Assembly (NCBI GenBank): GCA_045545235.1
Contig: JAZQAN010000017.1
Location: 1-64,000, forward strand
DNA from: CAZNKU01 sp045545235
Lineage (GTDB): Bacteria; Bacillota; Clostridia; Monoglobales; Firm-18
Direction: 5' to 3'
DNA: 64,000 bases
Part shown: one piece after another, positions 1-9,083 of the stretch
Position numbering within the stretch: the first letter of the stretch is position 1
How the letters are laid out: every line of letters starts with the position of its first letter
Notes under the pieces: generated by a model
The model's database searches: none
Seen by the model: the letters and a program-made list of their open reading frames with translations, nothing else
Told to the model about the DNA's origin: nothing
Made by a program: the position numbers and the translations under genes

Positions 1-45
1 CCCTGGTCCCAAACCAGGTGCGCTACCAAACTGCGCTAAACCCCG
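1..45 (-). tRNA. tRNA-Pro (anticodon UGG), 5' part only
   Basis: Read on the minus strand this begins CGGGG, followed by a D-arm with AGCGCAG and GGTAGCGC, and an anticodon stem CCTGG/CCAGG around the loop TTTGGGA, giving anticodon TGG. The acceptor 5' strand, D-arm and anticodon arm are visible. The variable loop, T-arm and 3' acceptor strand lie beyond base 1, so the gene is cut by the window edge and not broken. It decodes CCN proline codons. Confidence 0.9.
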
Positions 46-127
46 AATTTATTGGCAACGGATTATATTATACACAAAACCCTCTCACTAATCAATCTCG
101 AATATATCCGTTTACAGGAATTTATAT

Positions 128-1114
128 TTAATTATTTATTATTTTCTCCGTTTTTTGAGGTTTTTCTCTGTTTTTTATAAAAATATAAAAATTTTTCATA
201 ATTATATAAAACCCCAGAAAGCCAAACAAACTATACAAATTTCCAACTATATAAGAGAAATCCAGAATCGAAAAAACAACACCGAATATTCCAAGAAATA
301 AAATCGTTATATTTTTGTTGATTGAAATGTTCTCAACAAAACCGTATCCATTCGAAACCGCAGTTGTAACCATTGACAGAGCAAGAACAACCACAATAGC
401 AACGGTGTACTTGCCATCAACAACACTCAACAAAGGAACGGCAACATTGGCATCTGCATTTTTCAGAACACCAAGCATACAAACTGCAAGAATAAATATA
501 ATGCCACCAAACATTACCGAACACATAATTTTGCTTTTGGCAGTTTTCATAGTATCTTTAAACTCAACCAAAACGAAAGGCGTTGAAACTATATTGTATG
601 ATGTATAAACAATTGCTGATGTAACAAAATTATTGTTTAAAAAAACCTCTTTGGAATTACTTACAAAAAAAGAAAAAACAATTCCGACTATAATGAGTGG
701 TGTTACAATGCTGTTAAAATTAATTATACCCTTTGCTCCAAAACACAAAATAACACACGTTACCAAATCTATAATAACAACCCCGTACATTTTAGGAAAA
801 TTCCAGATTTGTTCCAATGTTTCACCAAAAGCGGTTATCATTGCAGAAAATATCAAGAGCATATAACATTCCAAAGCACTATTCATCCATTTACAGGAAC
901 AAAGTTCATTAATATATTCTTTTTCTCCCATCCATACTATATTATCTGCAACGCAATAAACAAAAAAGCTTAATAAAACACAACTTATTGATACTCCAAA
1001 AATTGCATATTTGCCAAATATTCCAAAATATTGTAGCAACTCCTGCCCGGAAGCAAATCCTGCACCTATAAACGCTCCGGTTAATACCATTGATACCACA
1101 AATGTTTTTTTCAC
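128..1114 (-). CDS. YkvI-family membrane protein (putative transporter)
   Basis: A 328-residue integral membrane protein with about ten hydrophobic segments. The N-terminus GAFIGAGFASGQELLQYFG is the hallmark of the YkvI family, which belongs to the amino-acid/sodium symporter-like (APC-fold) permeases; the substrate is not established. The C-terminus is short, basic and cytoplasmic-looking. The start is GTG at 1114, preceded by GGAGG at 7 nt spacing. It is divergent from glyS and ends about 80 bases upstream of the tRNA-Pro gene on the same strand. Family assignment is firm; transported substrate unknown. Confidence 0.8.
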   Translation of the reverse strand: MKKTFVVSMVLTGAFIGAGFASGQELLQYFGIFGKYAIFGVSISCVLLSFFVYCVADNIVWMGEKEYINELCSCKWMNSALECYMLLIFSAMITAFGETLEQIWNFPKMYGVVIIDLVTCVILCFGAKGIINFNSIVTPLIIVGIVFSFFVSNSKEVFLNNNFVTSAIVYTSYNIVSTPFVLVEFKDTMKTAKSKIMCSVMFGGIIFILAVCMLGVLKNADANVAVPLLSVVDGKYTVAIVVVLALSMVTTAVSNGYGFVENISINKNITILFLGIFGVVFSILDFSYIVGNLYSLFGFLGFYIIMKNFYIFIKNREKPQKTEKIINN

Positions 1115-1131
1115 TTAAAAGCCTCCAACTA

Positions 1132-1160
1132 TTGACAAATCAGTTATTTACAAGTATTAT
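1132..1160 (+). promoter_or_regulatory. Sigma-A promoter for glyS
   Basis: TTGACA at 1132-1137 and TATTAT at 1155-1160 with exactly 17 nt between. Transcription would start near 1167. A small GC-rich hairpin (GCCAC / GTGGC, 1210-1224) lies just before the glyS ribosome binding site. No T-box-like structure is present. Confidence 0.7.
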
Positions 1161-1239
1161 ATAGTATAATAGGTAAGTCTTTTTTATGAAAGAAAACCTC
1201 AAATTTTTTGCCACAGCCAGTGGCGGATTGGAGAGAATT

Positions 1240-2619
1240 ATGTTAAATCAGGAAAAAACTATGGAAAAAATCGTATCCTTATGTAAGGGAAGAGGCTTTG
1301 TTTACCCGGGCTCTGAAATTTACGGAGGCCTTGCAAACACATGGGATTACGGTCCACTTGGTGTTGAACTTAAAAACAACGTAAAAAAAGCATGGTGGAA
1401 AAAATTCGTTCAGGAATCACAGTACAACGTCGGTCTTGACTCTGCTATACTTATGAACCCTACAACTTGGGTTGCATCAGGCCATGTAGGCGGTTTTTCA
1501 GACCCTCTTATCGACTGTAAGGAATGTAAGACACGTCATCGTGCTGATAAACTTATTGAAGATTTTGACGGTACAGTAGCAGATGGATGGACAAACGAAC
1601 AGATGCTTGACTACATTAAGACAAACAACATCGTATGCCCTGACTGCGGCAAGCTAAACTTTACAGATATCAGAAAATTCAACCTTATGTTCAAAACATT
1701 CCAGGGTGTTACAGAAGATAGCTCAAGTGAAATTTACCTAAGACCTGAAACTGCTCAGGGTATTTTCGTAAACTTCAAAAATATTCAGCGTACAAGCCGT
1801 AAGAAAGTTCCTTTCGGTGTTGCACAGGTTGGTAAATCATTCCGTAACGAAATTACACCGGGTAACTTCACATTCCGTACAAGAGAATTTGAACAGATGG
1901 AACTTGAATTCTTCTGCGAACCGGGTACAGACCTTGAATGGTTTGAATATTGGAGAGGTTTCTGCAGAGACTGGTTGCTTTCACTTAATATTAAAGAAGA
2001 AAACCTTAGACTTCGTGACCACTCACCTGAAGAACTAGCTTTCTATTCAAAAGCTACAACAGACTTTGAATTTATGTTCCCATTTGGTTGGGGTGAACTT
2101 TGGGGTATTGCTGACAGAACAGATTATGACCTTTCTCAGCACGCAAAAACATCAGGTGAAACAATGGAATACATTGACCCTGTTGATACAAACAAGAGAT
2201 ATATTCCTTACGTTGTAGAACCATCATTGGGTGCAGACCGTGTTACACTTGCATTCCTTTGCGAAGCTTATGATGAAGAAGTAGTAGGAGAAAACGACAC
2301 ACGTGTTGTAATGCATTTCCACCCTGCACTTGCTCCAATTAAGGTTGCAGTTCTTCCTCTTTCAAAGAAGCTTTCTGAACAGGCTACAGAAATTTATCAG
2401 AAGCTTACAAAGAAATTCATGTGTGAATATGACGAAGCAGGCTCAATTGGTAAAAGATACAGAAGACAGGATGAAATCGGTACTCCTCTTTGCGTAACTG
2501 TTGACTTTGATACTGAAACAGACAACAGCGTAACAGTTCGTGACAGAGATACAATGGAACAGATAAGACTTCCAATCGACGAACTTGAAGCATATATCGA
2601 AAAATATATAGAATTCTAA
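1240..2619 (+). CDS. glyS: Glycyl-tRNA synthetase, homodimeric type
   Basis: Class II aminoacyl-tRNA synthetase that charges tRNA-Gly, cytoplasmic. The chosen product is 459 residues, the normal length for the single-chain alpha2 enzyme. Visible landmarks are GRGFVYPGSEIYGG near the N-terminus, motif 2 in FRNEITPGNFTFRTREFEQ, a zinc-type CKEC...CPDC pair in the insert, motif 3 around EPSLGADR, and a C-terminal anticodon-binding domain (KVAVLPLSKK... RYRRQDEIGTPLCVTVD). An in-frame ATG at 1186 would add 18 residues without family similarity; the ATG at 1240 has GGAGAG upstream and matches the family start. It is followed after 9 bases by a membrane protein gene. Confidence 0.97.
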   Translation: MLNQEKTMEKIVSLCKGRGFVYPGSEIYGGLANTWDYGPLGVELKNNVKKAWWKKFVQESQYNVGLDSAILMNPTTWVASGHVGGFSDPLIDCKECKTRHRADKLIEDFDGTVADGWTNEQMLDYIKTNNIVCPDCGKLNFTDIRKFNLMFKTFQGVTEDSSSEIYLRPETAQGIFVNFKNIQRTSRKKVPFGVAQVGKSFRNEITPGNFTFRTREFEQMELEFFCEPGTDLEWFEYWRGFCRDWLLSLNIKEENLRLRDHSPEELAFYSKATTDFEFMFPFGWGELWGIADRTDYDLSQHAKTSGETMEYIDPVDTNKRYIPYVVEPSLGADRVTLAFLCEAYDEEVVGENDTRVVMHFHPALAPIKVAVLPLSKKLSEQATEIYQKLTKKFMCEYDEAGSIGKRYRRQDEIGTPLCVTVDFDTETDNSVTVRDRDTMEQIRLPIDELEAYIEKYIEF

Positions 2620-2628
2620 TTTCGGGCT

Positions 2629-3180
2629 ATGATAAAAAGAAATTTCAAAATTATTCTGGCTTATATAATAGGGATAATTGCAAGTATGTTTCTTGCAGTT
2701 CCCTTAAGCCCTATACTTGGGTTTTCCCCAAAGTTGTTTTCTTCAATAACAGCCATCATTACTCTTTGGCTTGTATATTCGGAAATATGGAAAACAGGAA
2801 AATATGATGCATTGAAAAAAATCGAATCATTCAAAAAGCCTCTTTTGGGTATGATTGCATTTACGGTAATTTCATTAATCACAATACTCACCGTTGCAAT
2901 ATTTGAACCAAAAGGCAATATCGATATTACAATGGTCATCGGCACATTCTGGTTCTTTCCGTTTATGAGTTTTTTCAGCAAAACAACATTTATTTACATT
3001 AACTTAATTGTTGTTGCGGTATTTTTAATAATTTCCGTAATAGCATATTATATGGGAATAAAAGGTTTTTCGTTGACAGATAAAATACTTGCTGCAAGAA
3101 AAAGACGTATTGATGTAAAAGCAAAAAAACATTTTGACGAAATTGAAAAAATCAAAGAACAATATCGAAAAAAAGACTAA
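2629..3180 (+). CDS. Small polytopic membrane protein of unknown function
   Basis: 183 residues that I do not assign to a named family. There are about four hydrophobic segments (roughly 8-28, 33-50, 74-95, 122-145) and a strongly basic, charged C-terminal tail (KAKKHFDEIEKIKEQYRKK) that is probably cytoplasmic and helical. It starts 9 bases after the glyS stop and is likely co-transcribed, but the ribosome binding site is weak, so it may be translationally coupled. It ends at a strong bidirectional terminator. Confidence 0.6.
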   Translation: MIKRNFKIILAYIIGIIASMFLAVPLSPILGFSPKLFSSITAIITLWLVYSEIWKTGKYDALKKIESFKKPLLGMIAFTVISLITILTVAIFEPKGNIDITMVIGTFWFFPFMSFFSKTTFIYINLIVVAVFLIISVIAYYMGIKGFSLTDKILAARKRRIDVKAKKHFDEIEKIKEQYRKKD

Positions 3181-3187
3181 TAAAATC

Positions 3188-3226
3188 AAAATGGATTGTA
3201 AAAACTTTGTTTTTACAATCCATTTT
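3188..3226. terminator. Bidirectional intrinsic terminator, 18-bp perfect stem
   Basis: Arms 3188-3205 and 3209-3226 are perfectly complementary around a 3-nt loop, and each arm begins or ends with an A/T run. It lies between two convergent genes and serves both the glyS unit and the leftward arylacetate unit. Confidence 0.9.
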
Positions 3227-3229
3227 ATT

Positions 3230-4129
3230 TTAAATCATATTTAAAATTAACGGTATACTTACAAGAGCCAATATATGGGAAATAAATGCAAGTTTTGCAC
3301 CGGTGCTGCAATCTTCCCCTATAAGTTTTGGAAAAACTATTGTATTTAGCCCACTTGGCATTGCACACAACACCACGGCAGAACGCACAAGATTAACATC
3401 GTTGGTAAAAAACTTCAGTGTTCCAAGCACAAGAAGTGGAATTACAAAAATCCTTAAAATACTGACTATATATATTTTTGTATCGGTAACCAAATTTTTT
3501 ACACTAAATTCCGACATTACCATACCTGCAAGTAACATACTCACAGGAGCCATACAACTTGAAGATTTACTTACAAGTGTTTCGACCACTCCCGGCAATT
3601 TTATAGCCGTAAGTCCGAATATGATACCTGCTATAATAGCTAAAATAATAGGATTTAAAATTCTTTTAAAAGATAACTTTGTATTTGTAAGCATACTGTA
3701 GCCAAATGTATAAGTATAAAAGGCAAAGGGAAGTGCAAAAAGTATCATATAAAGCAACCCTTCATCTCCATACAGGCTTTGACACAAAGCATACCCCATA
3801 TATCCATAATTGGAAATAGTAAGTGTATATCTGAATACCTTTTGGATATATAAATCTTTGCTTAAAATTTTTGATACAAAATAGGATATAGCTACCAAAA
3901 CACATAAAATTACAACAGCAGTCAGTATTAGCCTGTAATATTTTGTAAGATTGGCAACAGTAAAGTTGGTGTAAAAAGAATTGAACACCGTACAAGGCAA
4001 AAATATATATATTCCTATTACAGAAAGAATTTTTGTCTGGTCACTGCTTACGAGTTTTTTCTTTCCCATTAAAAAACCACACAGCATAAAGGCAAAAAGT
4101 ATACATAATTGTTCTAAAATTACTATCAT
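3230..4129 (-). CDS. AEC-family permease (auxin efflux carrier type)
   Basis: 299 residues, about ten hydrophobic segments, with the N-terminal AEC pattern (LCGFLMGKKKLVS followed by a helix with IYIFLPCTVFNSF) and the C-terminal NTIVFPKLIGEDC segment. AEC transporters (the family of malonate, malate and other carboxylate permeases) move organic anions across the cytoplasmic membrane. Start ATG at 4129 with GGTGGTG upstream. It is the last gene of a leftward run starting at 10718, so a carboxylate linked to that pathway, such as an arylacetate or 2-oxoacid, is a reasonable but unproven substrate. Confidence 0.85.
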   Translation of the reverse strand: MIVILEQLCILFAFMLCGFLMGKKKLVSSDQTKILSVIGIYIFLPCTVFNSFYTNFTVANLTKYYRLILTAVVILCVLVAISYFVSKILSKDLYIQKVFRYTLTISNYGYMGYALCQSLYGDEGLLYMILFALPFAFYTYTFGYSMLTNTKLSFKRILNPIILAIIAGIIFGLTAIKLPGVVETLVSKSSSCMAPVSMLLAGMVMSEFSVKNLVTDTKIYIVSILRIFVIPLLVLGTLKFFTNDVNLVRSAVVLCAMPSGLNTIVFPKLIGEDCSTGAKLAFISHILALVSIPLILNMI

Positions 4130-4182
4130 AAAAACACCACCACATACACACCATCTGAGATGTACTCTGAAAATTTATATTT

Positions 4183-4989
4183 TTAAATTAAATCCAATAC
4201 ATTTTTATTTTCAAGCCTTTTATTTATATAGTCTGTCAGTTTAATTGACATTTGGGTTAACTGTTCGTTGGCTTTTTGATTTTGTGATTTAAAGTTCATC
4301 ATCTTTTCAACATACCCCTGTTCTACTGCAATTTTAACACTTTCAGGGAATACAAGCTCGTATACAAGTGACAAGTGACATGCAAGACCATCTACAGCAT
4401 TTTTCTTGATTTGTTTTAAAACAACCTTTTCATCAAAAAAACTGTTGAAAATGCCTTCGGAAAATTCGCTGTTTTTAAAATCCTCTTCTTTTACCTCGTA
4501 TACATCCTCTTTTGAACTTTCAAGATTAACCCTGAAAATATCAAGTTTATCTGCATCACGAATTATATTGCAAAATATTTTTGTATGTTCATCAAGACTG
4601 TTATCTATTCTGTATTTGTTGTGAAAACGGATTGCCTTTTCAATAATATAATCGAAATCACTTTCATCAATAAAATCGCGGATTTTCCCTTCCTCAAACA
4701 ATATGTCTGCACCAAGTTCCGCATGGTCAACGGAAACAAGGTCATTGAATGTTCCATATCGTTTGTTTTGTTCAAACCTTGCAATATCGTGTAAAAGCCC
4801 TATAAGCCAAGCTAAGTCCACATATTGCGGACTTAGACTTAAACTTTTTGCAATTTTTTCAGAAATATCGGCAACCTTGTAGGTATGCTTTACCTTAAGT
4901 GCATTTTGCCCGATACTCAAATCATAACTTTCTACATATTCTGCAAAGGCTTTTTTTGCTCTGCTTTTATTTATCATATCAATACACAT
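4183..4989 (-). CDS. HD-domain phosphohydrolase
   Basis: 268 residues. The HD superfamily metal site is clear: an early His in KVKHTYKV, the HD pair in LLHDIARFEQ, a downstream DHAELGADIL and a later D in NIIRDADKLDIFRV. Such proteins hydrolyse phosphate esters of nucleotides or related molecules; the substrate cannot be read from sequence. The first ATG at 4989 overlaps the stop of the upstream ACT-domain gene by 11 bases; a second ATG at 4977 is also possible. It is within the arylacetate unit, between the ACT protein and the AEC permease, with no terminator on either side. Confidence 0.85.
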   Translation of the reverse strand: MCIDMINKSRAKKAFAEYVESYDLSIGQNALKVKHTYKVADISEKIAKSLSLSPQYVDLAWLIGLLHDIARFEQNKRYGTFNDLVSVDHAELGADILFEEGKIRDFIDESDFDYIIEKAIRFHNKYRIDNSLDEHTKIFCNIIRDADKLDIFRVNLESSKEDVYEVKEEDFKNSEFSEGIFNSFFDEKVVLKQIKKNAVDGLACHLSLVYELVFPESVKIAVEQGYVEKMMNFKSQNQKANEQLTQMSIKLTDYINKRLENKNVLDLI

Positions 4990-5404
4990 CAGCAGATGTA
5001 ATTATTTCAACATTACCTGCCTTAAAAGCATCCACAGACTTTGTCATATCATCTGTTCTTACGACCATCAAAGCTTTATCAGCCTTTTTACCAACAAAGG
5101 CGTACATATACTCAATAGTAATTTCTGCCTTTGTAAGTGTATCAAGAACTTTTGAAAGTCCACCCGGCTGGTCATCTATTGCAACTGCAATAACATCTGT
5201 GCATTTTGCCATAACGCCATTTTCCTTAAGAACATTAACTGCTTCTTCCGGCTTATTTACAATGAGTCTTAAAATACCAAAGTCTGCTGTATCAGCAATT
5301 GAAAGAGCACTTATATTAATATTCTTTTCACCAAGAAGGTCTATGATTTTAGCAATTCTGCCAAATTTATTTTCTACAAAAATTGAAATCTGCTTAATAA
5401 ACAT
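4979..5404 (-). CDS. Tandem ACT-domain protein
   Basis: 141 residues consisting of two ACT folds: residues about 1-68 (MFIKQISIFVENKFGRIAK...) and about 69-141 (VIAVAIDDQPGGLSKVLDTL...). ACT domains bind amino acids and usually regulate metabolic enzymes or transcription; there is no catalytic or DNA-binding domain here. Stand-alone double-ACT proteins of this kind are commonly found beside arylacetate-CoA ligase and indolepyruvate oxidoreductase genes, as here. It may sense an aromatic amino acid and modulate the ligase or IOR; that is inference. It lies 18 bases after the paaK-like gene. Confidence 0.9.
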   Translation of the reverse strand: MFIKQISIFVENKFGRIAKIIDLLGEKNINISALSIADTADFGILRLIVNKPEEAVNVLKENGVMAKCTDVIAVAIDDQPGGLSKVLDTLTKAEITIEYMYAFVGKKADKALMVVRTDDMTKSVDAFKAGNVEIITSADVY

Positions 5405-5422
5405 ACAAATCAGTCTCCTTTA

Positions 5423-6730
5423 TCAGTGTAATTTTCTTTTGTCTATAACACGTTTTGCCTTACCTTCGCTACGTTCAATAGACTTAGGATTAACAAGGTG
5501 TACTTTAACACCAATACCAAGTGTGCTTCTTAGTTTTTCAACTATATCCTTTTCAATCTTAACAATGGATTTGACATCATCGGAAAGTAGTTTTTCGCTC
5601 ATTTCAACATTGATATCAAACGTATCTGTATTGTTTACACGGTCAATGATAATCTGATAGTTTGGAGTAATGTCATCCCCACTTACCTTAAGCAATACTT
5701 CTTCAATCTGTGACGGGAATACGTTAACACCACGGATAATCATCATATCGTCACTTCTGCCTGTTGGCTTGTTCATTCTTATAAATGTTCTGCCACACTT
5801 ACATGGAGCAACCTCCAATGAGCAGATGTCACGTGTTCTGTATCTGATTAGCGGGAAACCTTCCTTGGTGATTGTTGTAAATACCAATTCACCCTTTTCA
5901 CCGTATGGCAAAACCTCACCTGTATCAGGGTCGATAATTTCAGGAATGAACATATCCTCATTAACGTGCATACCACACTGATGTTCACATTCAAATGAAA
6001 CACCCGGTCCCATAATTTCAGAAAGTCCGTAAATATCGTAAGCCTTGATGTTAAGCTTATCTTCAATTTCTCTTCTCATATCCTCTGTCCATGGTTCAGC
6101 ACCGAAAATACCAACCTGTAATTTAAGTTGGTCTTTAACACCCATTTCTTCAATAGTTTCGCCAAGGTACATAGCATATGAAGGTGTACAGCAAAGAGCT
6201 GTAGAACCAAAGTCTATCATAGTCTGAATCTGTCTTGAAGTGTTACCTGCGGAAGTAGGTATAACAGTAGCCCCCACTCTTGTAGCACCGTCGTGTGCAC
6301 CAAGACCGCCTGTAAACAAACCGTAGCCGTATGAAACCTGTACAAAGGATTCATCAGTCTGACCGATACCAACCATCATTCTTGCAACACAGTCTGCCCA
6401 CATATCAAGGTCATTTCTTGTGTAACCAACAACAATCTGCTTACCTGTTGTAGCTGATGATGCGTGAACACGAACAATGTTCTGCATAGGTTCTGCAAAT
6501 AAACCGTAGGGATAATAATCTCTAAGGTCCTGCTTATAAGAAAAAGGCAGCTTATGTAGGTCTTCAACACCTTTTATGTCGGAAGGCTTCAAACCTGCCT
6601 CATCCATACGCTTACGAAAAAGCTCAACTCTTTCATACATTCTGTTTACTTGCCATACCAAACGTTCGGACTGTAGCTTTTTAAGCTCTTCTCTGTCCAT
6701 ACATTCAATTTCCGGTTGATAAATTGCCAT
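5423..6730 (-). CDS. paaK: Phenylacetate/arylacetate-CoA ligase (PaaK-type)
   Basis: Adenylate-forming ligase that activates an arylacetate with ATP and CoA. The product is 435 residues, normal for PaaK. Motifs: the P-loop SSATTGKQIVVGYT (about 95-108), the substrate-pocket YGLSEIMGPGVSFEC, YRTRDICS and the C-terminal lid with RSDDMMIIRGVNVFPSQIEE. Start: an upstream in-frame methionine would add 22 unrelated residues; the ATG at 6730 is preceded by GGGAG and gives the family N-terminus MAIYQPEIECM. It sits between iorB and the ACT gene. In anaerobes this IOR-ligase pairing can run toward arylacetates (energy gain) or toward aromatic amino acids by reductive carboxylation. Confidence 0.93.
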   Translation of the reverse strand: MAIYQPEIECMDREELKKLQSERLVWQVNRMYERVELFRKRMDEAGLKPSDIKGVEDLHKLPFSYKQDLRDYYPYGLFAEPMQNIVRVHASSATTGKQIVVGYTRNDLDMWADCVARMMVGIGQTDESFVQVSYGYGLFTGGLGAHDGATRVGATVIPTSAGNTSRQIQTMIDFGSTALCCTPSYAMYLGETIEEMGVKDQLKLQVGIFGAEPWTEDMRREIEDKLNIKAYDIYGLSEIMGPGVSFECEHQCGMHVNEDMFIPEIIDPDTGEVLPYGEKGELVFTTITKEGFPLIRYRTRDICSLEVAPCKCGRTFIRMNKPTGRSDDMMIIRGVNVFPSQIEEVLLKVSGDDITPNYQIIIDRVNNTDTFDINVEMSEKLLSDDVKSIVKIEKDIVEKLRSTLGIGVKVHLVNPKSIERSEGKAKRVIDKRKLH

Positions 6731-6755
6731 TTTTAACACTCCCAATTTTTTAATT

Positions 6756-7322
6756 TTATAAATTGTATCCCAAATCAAATGCCTTAAGGTTGACATCTAA
6801 AAATTTCGGAGGTACAGTTGTTTTTATTGTTTCAATCCAGTTTTCATAAGGTATATCAGTAAGCTTTGCCATAACGCCAATCAAAACAACGTTCACAGCT
6901 TTTGCATTACCTGCTTCCTTAGCAAGCTCAAGTGCATTAACAGGCAGAAGATCAATTTTCTCTGAAAGCTTTTCCTTAATGTTTTCAGGATATTCCATAG
7001 CACCTATAATAACAGGCATAGGATCAATTGCCTGATCATTCACAATCATTTTTCCGCCCTTTTTCAAATATGGCAAAGCGCGGTATGCTTCCAACATTTC
7101 AAATGCAAGAATAATATCTGCTTCTCCACGGTCTACAATGGGTGAATATATCTTTTCACCATATTTTACATAGGTTACAACACTTCCTCCACGCTGACTC
7201 ATACCGTGAACCTCGGAAACCTTAACATCATAACCTTCGTTAATAACTGTGTTACCCAAAATTCGGCTTGCAAGCAAGGTACCCTGACCGCCAACACCAA
7301 CAATCATAATATTTTTAGTCAT
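6756..7322 (-). CDS. iorB: Indolepyruvate:ferredoxin oxidoreductase, beta subunit
   Basis: 188 residues, the gamma-domain type subunit of 2-oxoacid:ferredoxin oxidoreductases, which contributes the CoA-binding module. Motifs: VGVGGQGTLLASRILG at the N-terminus and EVHGMSQRGGSVVTYVKYG, both diagnostic of IorB. Start ATG at 7322 follows a perfect AGGAGG; the longer frame would add nine residues. The start lies 2 bases inside the iorA stop region, so the two subunits are translationally coupled. Works with IorA in the cytoplasm on aryl-2-oxoacids such as indolepyruvate and phenylpyruvate. Confidence 0.95.
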   Translation of the reverse strand: MTKNIMIVGVGGQGTLLASRILGNTVINEGYDVKVSEVHGMSQRGGSVVTYVKYGEKIYSPIVDRGEADIILAFEMLEAYRALPYLKKGGKMIVNDQAIDPMPVIIGAMEYPENIKEKLSEKIDLLPVNALELAKEAGNAKAVNVVLIGVMAKLTDIPYENWIETIKTTVPPKFLDVNLKAFDLGYNL

Positions 7323-7323
7323 A

Positions 7324-9060
7324 TCAGTTTTCCTCCTTTTCAATAGCACCGAATGGGCAAAGATTTACACATAGTCCGCAACCGTTACACTGGTTTGCAT
7401 CAATTTTAACTGCCCCGTCTTTCCATGAAATTGCAGGACATCCCAGTTTCAGGCACATTTTACATTTTTTGCAGTTTTCTGTAACTTTGCATCTGCCTGT
7501 ATACTTAACTTTTTTAAGCAATGCACAAGGACGCTGAGCAATAATAACGGAAGGTTCTTCTCTTTCCACTTCTTCCTTTACTACTTTTTCAAAGTTTTTA
7601 AGGTCAAATGGGTCTGCCACAACAACATGTTCAACACCAACTGCCTTACAAAGTGCAAGTAGGTTAACCTGCTTTGTTTCCTCACCACGGATTGTATAAC
7701 CTGTTGTAGGATTATCCTGATGACCTGTCATACCTGTAATTGAATTGTCAAGAATAATAACTGTGTTGTTACCCTTGTTGTATACTATGTCAATAAGTCC
7801 TGTAATACCTGAATGCATAAAGGTAGAATCACCTATTACAGAAACAAGCTTTTTGTTAAACTCTGCACCTCTTGCCTTAGCCATACCAAGTGCCGCACTG
7901 ACAGATGCACCCATACATATTGTTGTGTCAACACTCTGAAGGGGGGCAACCGCACCAAGAGTATAGCAACCAATATCACCACTTACTACAAGACCAAGCT
8001 TTTTAAGTACATAAAATGTACCTCTGTGCGGACAACCTGCACACATTACAGGAGGACGTACAGGGATTGTTTCGTCTATTGAATCAAACTGTACAGAATC
8101 TTCACCCAAAACAACTTTTTTAATCATTGAAGGTGTGTATTCACCAAGTAGTGTGAATAAGTTTTTGCCTTCAACATTAACACCGATGTTTTTGCAATGT
8201 TCTTCAATAAATGGGTCAAGTTCTTCCACAACATAAACTTTGTCGCATTTTGCACAAAAATCCTTAATTAGCTTTTCAGGCATAGGATAAACCATACCAA
8301 GCTTTAAGTAGTTTACATTTTCACCCAAAGCCTCGTGTGCATACATATATGAAATACCTGCTGTTATAACACCGATTTTTGAACCATTCATTTCAACCTT
8401 GTTAAGTTCTGAAGTTTCAGCAAAATCAGCAATAGCTTTCATTCTGTCTTCAACGACAACGTGTCTTTTAATTGCGTTGCCGGGCATCATAACATTTTTA
8501 GGGATATCCTTTTCATAAGGCTTAAGTTCAATTTCATCTCTGTCACAAAGTTCAACCATGCTCTGTGAATGTGAGACACGTGTTGAAAGTCTTATAAATA
8601 CAGGAGTATCAAATTTTTCACTAAGTTCAAAAGCCATTTTTGTATATTCTTTACACTCACCTGAATCCGCAGGCTCAAGCATCATAATTTTAGAAGCTTT
8701 TGCATAGTGACGTGAATCCTGCTCATTCTGTGAAGAATGCATACCGGGATCATCTGCAACACAAAGTACAAGACCACCGTTTACACCAATATAGCTTACT
8801 GTAAAAACAGGGTCTGCCATAACGTTTAGACCAACGTGCTTCATACAGGTCATACTTCTTGCACCTGCAATTGACGCACCTATGGCAACTTCTGCAGCAA
8901 CCTTTTCATTAGGTGCCCATTCTGCATAAATATCTTCATACTTTACAATATTTTCGGTAATTTCCGTACTGGGTGTACCGGGGTAGGAAGCAACAACGCG
9001 TACGCCTGCTTCATATGCACCTCTGGCAACAGCAGCATTACCAAGCATTAATTCTTTCAT
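7324..9060 (-). CDS. iorA: Indolepyruvate:ferredoxin oxidoreductase, alpha subunit
   Basis: 578 residues. Oxidatively decarboxylates aryl-2-oxoacids to aryl-acetyl-CoA, CO2 and reduced ferredoxin. The N-terminal pyrimidine-binding domain begins MKELMLGNAAVARGAYEAG; the TPP-binding core has CPHRGTFYVLKKL and GDSTFMHSGITGL...DNSITGMTGHQ. The C-terminal ferredoxin domain carries two Cys clusters (CKKCKMCLKLGCP and CNGCGLCVNLCPFG) for two [4Fe-4S] centres, with a further Cys at TENC. ATG at 9060 has AAAGGA at 8 nt; the upstream TTG is not needed. It is 23 bases after the acyl-CoA ligase gene. Confidence 0.96.
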   Translation of the reverse strand: MKELMLGNAAVARGAYEAGVRVVASYPGTPSTEITENIVKYEDIYAEWAPNEKVAAEVAIGASIAGARSMTCMKHVGLNVMADPVFTVSYIGVNGGLVLCVADDPGMHSSQNEQDSRHYAKASKIMMLEPADSGECKEYTKMAFELSEKFDTPVFIRLSTRVSHSQSMVELCDRDEIELKPYEKDIPKNVMMPGNAIKRHVVVEDRMKAIADFAETSELNKVEMNGSKIGVITAGISYMYAHEALGENVNYLKLGMVYPMPEKLIKDFCAKCDKVYVVEELDPFIEEHCKNIGVNVEGKNLFTLLGEYTPSMIKKVVLGEDSVQFDSIDETIPVRPPVMCAGCPHRGTFYVLKKLGLVVSGDIGCYTLGAVAPLQSVDTTICMGASVSAALGMAKARGAEFNKKLVSVIGDSTFMHSGITGLIDIVYNKGNNTVIILDNSITGMTGHQDNPTTGYTIRGEETKQVNLLALCKAVGVEHVVVADPFDLKNFEKVVKEEVEREEPSVIIAQRPCALLKKVKYTGRCKVTENCKKCKMCLKLGCPAISWKDGAVKIDANQCNGCGLCVNLCPFGAIEKEEN

Positions 9061-9083
9061 ATTCAAAATCCTTTCAACGTATA

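Noticed and set aside
1210..1224. T-box or riboswitch before glyS
   Set aside because: The leader is only about 70 bases, with a single 5-bp hairpin; no T-box motif or specifier loop is present.
1186..1239. 18-residue N-terminal extension of glycyl-tRNA synthetase
   Set aside because: No family similarity, and a proper ribosome binding site lies directly before the ATG at 1240.
4899..5657. Plus-strand frame of 252 codons
   Set aside because: Opposes the ACT-domain and paaK-like genes, whose family matches are clear.
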